From Lichenostomus cassidix (lineage: Eukaryota > Chordata > Aves > Passeriformes > Meliphagidae): a stretch of DNA of 64,000 bases. The notes beneath the pieces are model-generated. The model saw nothing but the letters and a program-made list of their open reading frames with translations. It ran no database searches and was not told the origin of the DNA. The position numbers and the translations under genes were made by a program. The stretch covers positions 12,825,010 through 12,889,009 of the forward strand of contig CM039195.1 in assembly GCA_008360975.2 (NCBI GenBank). Direction: 5' to 3'. Position 1 is the stretch's first letter, and each line of letters begins with the position of its first letter. Shown here one piece after another: positions 58,922 through 64,000 of the stretch.

Positions 58922-61900
58922 TTCCCTGAAAACGTTTTACTGGTTTGATCAAAGTAAGTGATCTAGTGCACAGAAGAAAAGCAAATTCTTTATCTTCCCC
59001 TTCAGCTTCCACAAGGAGAATTAGCTCTGATGTCTGCAAGAGAAGGAATATGCAGGAATGTGCAACAGAGATTTATGGATGCTAAAGGTGTACAAACCTG
59101 CCTGTCTAAACATGAATAAATGCTCTCCTCCAGCTGAGGGTCCTCCTTATCAGGCATGTGGGAAACCTTGCAAATAATGCTCTCCGAAGTGCCTGAATTG
59201 TGCAAGTGCAACCTCATTGTTGCTCCAGAGGATCAGAAACTCACTTTGCATTTAATGCTGTGGCCTACTGATGATGACAAAGCTTTTAGACTTTGTCTTA
59301 CATAAGTATTTATCCTGAATTCAATTTAGAGGGTTTGCAATGCATAACTCAGCCATCAGCTGCGTGTTCTCTCTGCTTTATTTGATTTTCTTGTGCAAAT
59401 CCCATTCACTGAAAGGAAGAGAAAGAAATCTTAACTATTTACGACTCTTTTTTTGCTTAATCATTCCACTACTGTGTAGACAAATTATAAATCAGTCTGG
59501 TGATTTAGACAGAAACAACTCTACAGAATTTTTACCTGCTCGTAGCACAGAGAATGCCTTTGATCAAGGTTTATGAGCAAAGACCTCTTCCAGGGATGCA
59601 TGCCAGCTCCTTAAAGGAAAATCAATACATTCTGGGAGGGAGCATCTGGAGGATTAGCTTTTGGATTTAACAAAGCATCCCTCACCCAGGCACTGAGGTC
59701 TGTTTGAAGCTTCCACATCTTAAATCACACTTCAAATTTTGGAGTGAGCTTCACTCTGTCCCTAAATGCAAGTCCTAGGAAAGAATTTTTGCATTTGTAG
59801 CCCAGGAAAAACATTGTCCTAAGAGCTGATACCCTTCAGATTTCCTGGTTTGTTATCTCCACATCCAGCTGAATTATTTAGTCTTTCCATAAAACACGAT
59901 TATTTCACAATAAAAAAAGCTCATAGAATTAAAATATTTACCAGCACTACCAGAATTAAAGCAATTTGTTAACATCAGATTTTTTAATATTGGAATGGGC
60001 AGTGCTTCCTTCCCAGTGGTGTTAGTGAATTCTCACCCTTTTCAAAGGTGCCTGCAGGAGGATTCCCTCTCCCCTTCCCCTTCAGGATACCACCTTGATG
60101 CAGTGCTGAGAAAGTATAAAAAGGGACAAAATTATGTAACATCTATTGAAACTTCAGTGTTTAAATTCCCTTCCACCAGAGCTGTCGAAAAAAAAGCAAT
60201 TTTTATTGAGCTCTGGAATCCAATAAAACACTGCAAAGGCTCTGGCACTGCCCTAAGTAATTATGTATGAGTAGAAAGTCAGTTTTTACACCATGTAGGT
60301 TACAAGATTTTCTCCTTTTAATCTAGACTTTAACTTACCTTTTCTGCAGATAAGAACTTCATACAAAGATTGTTAACTAATTAGGTATTAAAGCCTTGTC
60401 TTACTGTCAACAGCAAGAAGGCTCCCAAATATATTCAAAGATCTGGAGCAAATTGACTCAGAAATACAAAATCACCTCCCTTCCACTGAGACTTTAAACC
60501 TCACATATCAAGATCACTTTTGAATATACAGCCTAGGTTTATTAATAATTTCGATTTTACGTATTTATAAGTGAAACATAAACCATATTATTAAGTGTTG
60601 GCTTAAAACCCAACTATTTAATCTCCTCTAACCAAATACAAAAAGCTCCACGCTGGGTTTGACTACTCCTTCTGCAGAGGGTCTAATTCATGGGGATGAT
60701 TGAATGGCTTACAGCAGCTTGTATCTCACTGTACCTGATGGAACACAGCAGCTCAGCCATGCTCTGTGGCAGGAAGTCTGCAGTAATTGGTTATTTTTCC
60801 TCCTGACCCATAAAACACTTCTGCTCCAAACACTATGTAATCAAGTTTTATAGTAATGAGTTGCCCCTAAGAAGAGGCTCGGTTTCACTGCTGTGAATAG
60901 CAAGCAGCACTGAAAGAAAGGTTGTGGTGGGAATTTATCAAAAATGCAGTAGTCCACCCTATTTTCTCAGCATCAACATGTTCTAAAATTAAAAAAAAAG
61001 AAAAGAAAAAATAAAGCTATGACAGATTTTTGAGCAATCCCTGAATAAAATTCTCCACTGTGACACCACAGTAAGTACATGTGAAGCATAAAACAGGGAT
61101 CTGTCTGCCACTGAGCTGTTGCTGAGTTTAGAGAAGTTCATCTCAGGGAAAACAACCATTCCTTAGGAAAGGCATGGCCTGGAGACACCATCCCTGCCCT
61201 CCTGCACTGGCCCTGACTATGAGCCATTCACTGGGCTCTGGTGCCTGCAAACCTTTCTGCACTTGCCCTCTGTATAGAATTGTAGTCCATCTCCCTGCAG
61301 TGCCTCTCCACTGCAGTATTTCAGAAGGATTGTCAAAATATCATCCAAATTCTATGCTGACTCCAAATTGCTTTCCCTCCCAAAATGTGCAATAACCAAA
61401 GCCTCAGGTTATGGAATAAAAGCAAAGAGGCCAAGGAATGCTCATCACTTTTCTACATGCATTGCCCCGCTCCAGAATTGGAAATGAGATATTTTAATTC
61501 CCCTTCTTTAATAAAAACCTTCTGGAGTGTGGCTCACACTTGAAGAAGTGTCTGTGGAAAGCAGGAGGGCTCCCCTCAGAAGATACCCCGGGTCAGTGAG
61601 GTTTAGGGGCACAGCAAGTGCAGATCTATAGGAAGAAATGAAATAAAATCAATGCGGCTCCATCCAAGCCCAGGGGAGCTGAGGAGCAGAGGCTGCAGCC
61701 TCCCCTCAGCTGAGCTAAAAGCACAAATACACATTTCCAAGGAGTCAGGTGTGAGTAGAGCACTCTGTCACCCTCTGAGCCCTTGGCCCAGGTTCTGTAA
61801 TTGCAGTCACTGGACACAGCACTGCCATGGATGTCACAGCCAGCAGCGTCCAACAGGCACCTCCTGCACTGACAGCCTGACCCCTCAGCAAAGGGCACAG

Positions 61901-64000
61901 CCTGAGATCCCCACGAGTGCCATGGCATTTAGCCACTATTGCATTCTGCTTGTAGCCTTTCCTTTTCCCTGAGTTTCTCTGGCTTTTTCAGAGGGATGAT
62001 TCAGCAAGGACAGCACAGGCTGGCTGTGACAAGGCGAATCAGCACAGGGCTGCTGTTCCACACCCACCCTTTATCCATTCCATCTGAGCTTTTCCAGTGC
62101 CATGCAGACCAAAAACCAACTTCAGAGGCTGTGATCAGCACAGAAGAATGAGAAGCAGCATGCCAGGCTAGCAAAATGACAAAGAATCTTATCTCTGATC
62201 TTAGCAAGGCCAGTCTTGGGGCAGAGTTTGTATTTCTAGGTGGGTGTGCAGGTGTGCTGCTCCCTGAGCCCCCAGTGAGCACTGAAAACACCTCGATGAA
62301 ACAAGAAACACTGCCTCTCTCTTCACAGAGATAACTGGGCAAAGACAAGCTATTATCACCGTGTTCAAGCTTTGCTAATTACAGCGGCCAGAGAAATCCT
62401 GCTTCAGAGCAATGTCTTGGGCTCTTCAGTAATAACCAGGAGATTCCAGAGCCTCTCTCTTGCCCAGGAGAAGGGAGAGCCAGATTCAGATCTTTTCCCA
62501 GCCTTACACAAGTTGAGTTATTTCTGTAATAGGTGACATTTCCTGCACAAAGGAGCACTGGCTTGCAAAAGCTGATGTGTGGCATTGCCTGGCATACAGA
62601 TATGCTCATGGACCTGACAGGAATTAAATAAAACAGACTCAGCTTGGACTTCCTGCTCTTCAGATGCCACTTACTGATTACTCTGGAGCTCACCTATCTG
62701 TGTCTGGCTTTAATTTAGAAGGAACACTAGAGTAAGATTCCATTCCATTTGAAAAACAAATCTGGAAATTTAATATTTATTAATGACCATATTTTAGAGA
62801 GGATAAATTTCTAAGAGCTCTACAGCCTTAAGTCACACGACTTGGGGAAACTGGGATGGAAGCAGACATTGACTGCTTTCACATGCTGGAGTTTTTCATT
62901 GGAATAGTAAAGGATTCTTCAGTAAATTTGGAATAAGGGAGTGATACAAGTTACACCACTCAGCAGCCTCATGACTACACCTGTGGCATCACCTCAGTTT
63001 AAATTCAAGAAGATTTCAGGGAAATTTTAAATTTTTTTTCCCCCCAGAATAGAAACTCATTTCCCATCTAACTTTAGAGTCAAATTTGACATTCAGAAAT
63101 CAGTAGACACTCTAGCATATTTAATCCGAAGTGACTTGGAAGCATATGCTACCTCTTTTGATCACTACTCCAAAATTGGTTTAAGATCTCAAGACTTACA
63201 CTGACAGAACTTGTCCATGTACTGCCCATGTATTTTAAGAATAAGAAGCAGCAAAACCTGGTTAAATCACAGCAGAAAAAGGTAACAATGCAGGGGGGGA
63301 AATGCTGTAAATAGCAAAACAAACTTTAAAGCCTATTTTTCAGACTCAAGAAATAGTAGTTTTCTTTAAAAGTCAATTTATACATTATTAAAGAGCCAAG
63401 TAAAATTGACACCTTTTTTAACATACTGTACTCAAAAGCCACCCTCTCGTGTGTATTTGTCACTACAAATGTTATTTCTTCTGAATTTGCTAATTTACTG
63501 TTATTTGCATAACAGCTACAACACAGAATAAAGTTCCAGCATTTATAGGCCAGGACTAGATTTTTTTTGTTGTTCCAAATATTTCCAAGTCATCATTACA
63601 ATCACCTGACTTCCCAGAGCAACACAACACAGCCATCATTATTTCAACAAACTCAACAGCACCATAAGTGTTTGCTCAGTGACAGAAATGGGGCCAAGAG
63701 GAAAACAATCAAGCAAATGAGCATCACCCTGACTCCCTTGGAAAGGGACTTGGTGCAATTTCCATCCCAGACTTTAGGGCTGCTGAACTTCAGGCATGAA
63801 CAGATTAGATTTGCAATTACAGCATTCATTTCCACCAGGCAATGAACCATTTGTGACTCCTGGTAATTAAATCCCTCTCAAACCTCCCAATCCTTGGATT
63901 CCTCCTGCAGCAACTCACAGGGAGTCCCCTGAAAGCACAGCACTTACAGCCCCATTGCCAGTGGAATTGAAGGCTGTTTTCATCCCAAGGAAACCCTGAG
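58922..64000. other. Unique sequence to window end, no gene recognised
   Basis: No gene or repeat family is recognised in these 5 kb. A GC-richer patch lies at 61600-62300. The stretch at 60520-60630 is AT-rich and free of simple repeats. Open frames are short and overlap on both strands. Confidence 0.5.

Noticed and set aside
59267..59325. C/D-box snoRNA (tgatgatga ... ctga)
   Set aside because: The flanking bases do not form the terminal stem that such RNAs need, and no internal C'/D' pair is visible.
1..64000. tRNA genes, rRNA, CRISPR arrays, operons or phage-like genes
   Set aside because: No B-box with a cloverleaf, no regular spacer-repeat arrays and no prokaryotic gene spacing or ribosome binding pattern was seen on either strand.

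Overview
This window looks like nuclear DNA of a bird, most likely a songbird. The strongest evidence is a set of CR1 non-LTR retrotransposon remnants. Several carry a 3' end of the form common in passerines (for example 6290-6625 and 49200-49765), and others match older CR1 ends shared with other sauropsids. There are no mammalian Alu or L1 sequences and no bacterial gene organisation. Base composition is AT-rich overall with short GC-richer, CpG-poor islands. This identification rests on pattern memory, not on a database search.

No protein-coding gene, rRNA, tRNA, CRISPR array or complete transposon can be supported. Every long open frame is short (184 codons at most), overlaps others on both strands, and is within what chance would give in 64 kb. 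The window is best read as intergenic DNA or the inside of a very large intron.

Layout: 1-6289 unique sequence with a GC-richer patch at 1561-2445; 6290-6625 CR1; 7045-7160 an ancient MIR-like SINE; 9735-9960 a decayed antisense CR1; 11968-12050 a second possible MIR; 12480-13195 a GC-rich patch ending in a CR1 3' end; 14061-14294 an exon-like open frame; 17795-18060 an antisense CR1 with a doubled 3' terminus; 21692-21740 a strong hairpin; 24315-24433 an almost pure purine tract; 28200-28640 a CpG-enriched block with a near-consensus RFX X-box; 30130-30490 a CR1 reverse-transcriptase fragment; 34745-34845 an old CR1 tail; 45535-45612 a third MIR-like piece; 46829-46930 (minus) and 54136-54228 (plus) exon-like segments; 49200-49765 an internally deleted CR1; 54640-55080 a very AT-rich stretch; 58801-58921 a terminal-exon-like segment.

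Nothing here works together as a pathway or operon. The points most worth checking are the exon-like segments with good splice signals, the X-box block, the nested and deleted CR1 copies, the ancient SINE remnants, and the polypurine tract. I did not find a convincing new biological system.
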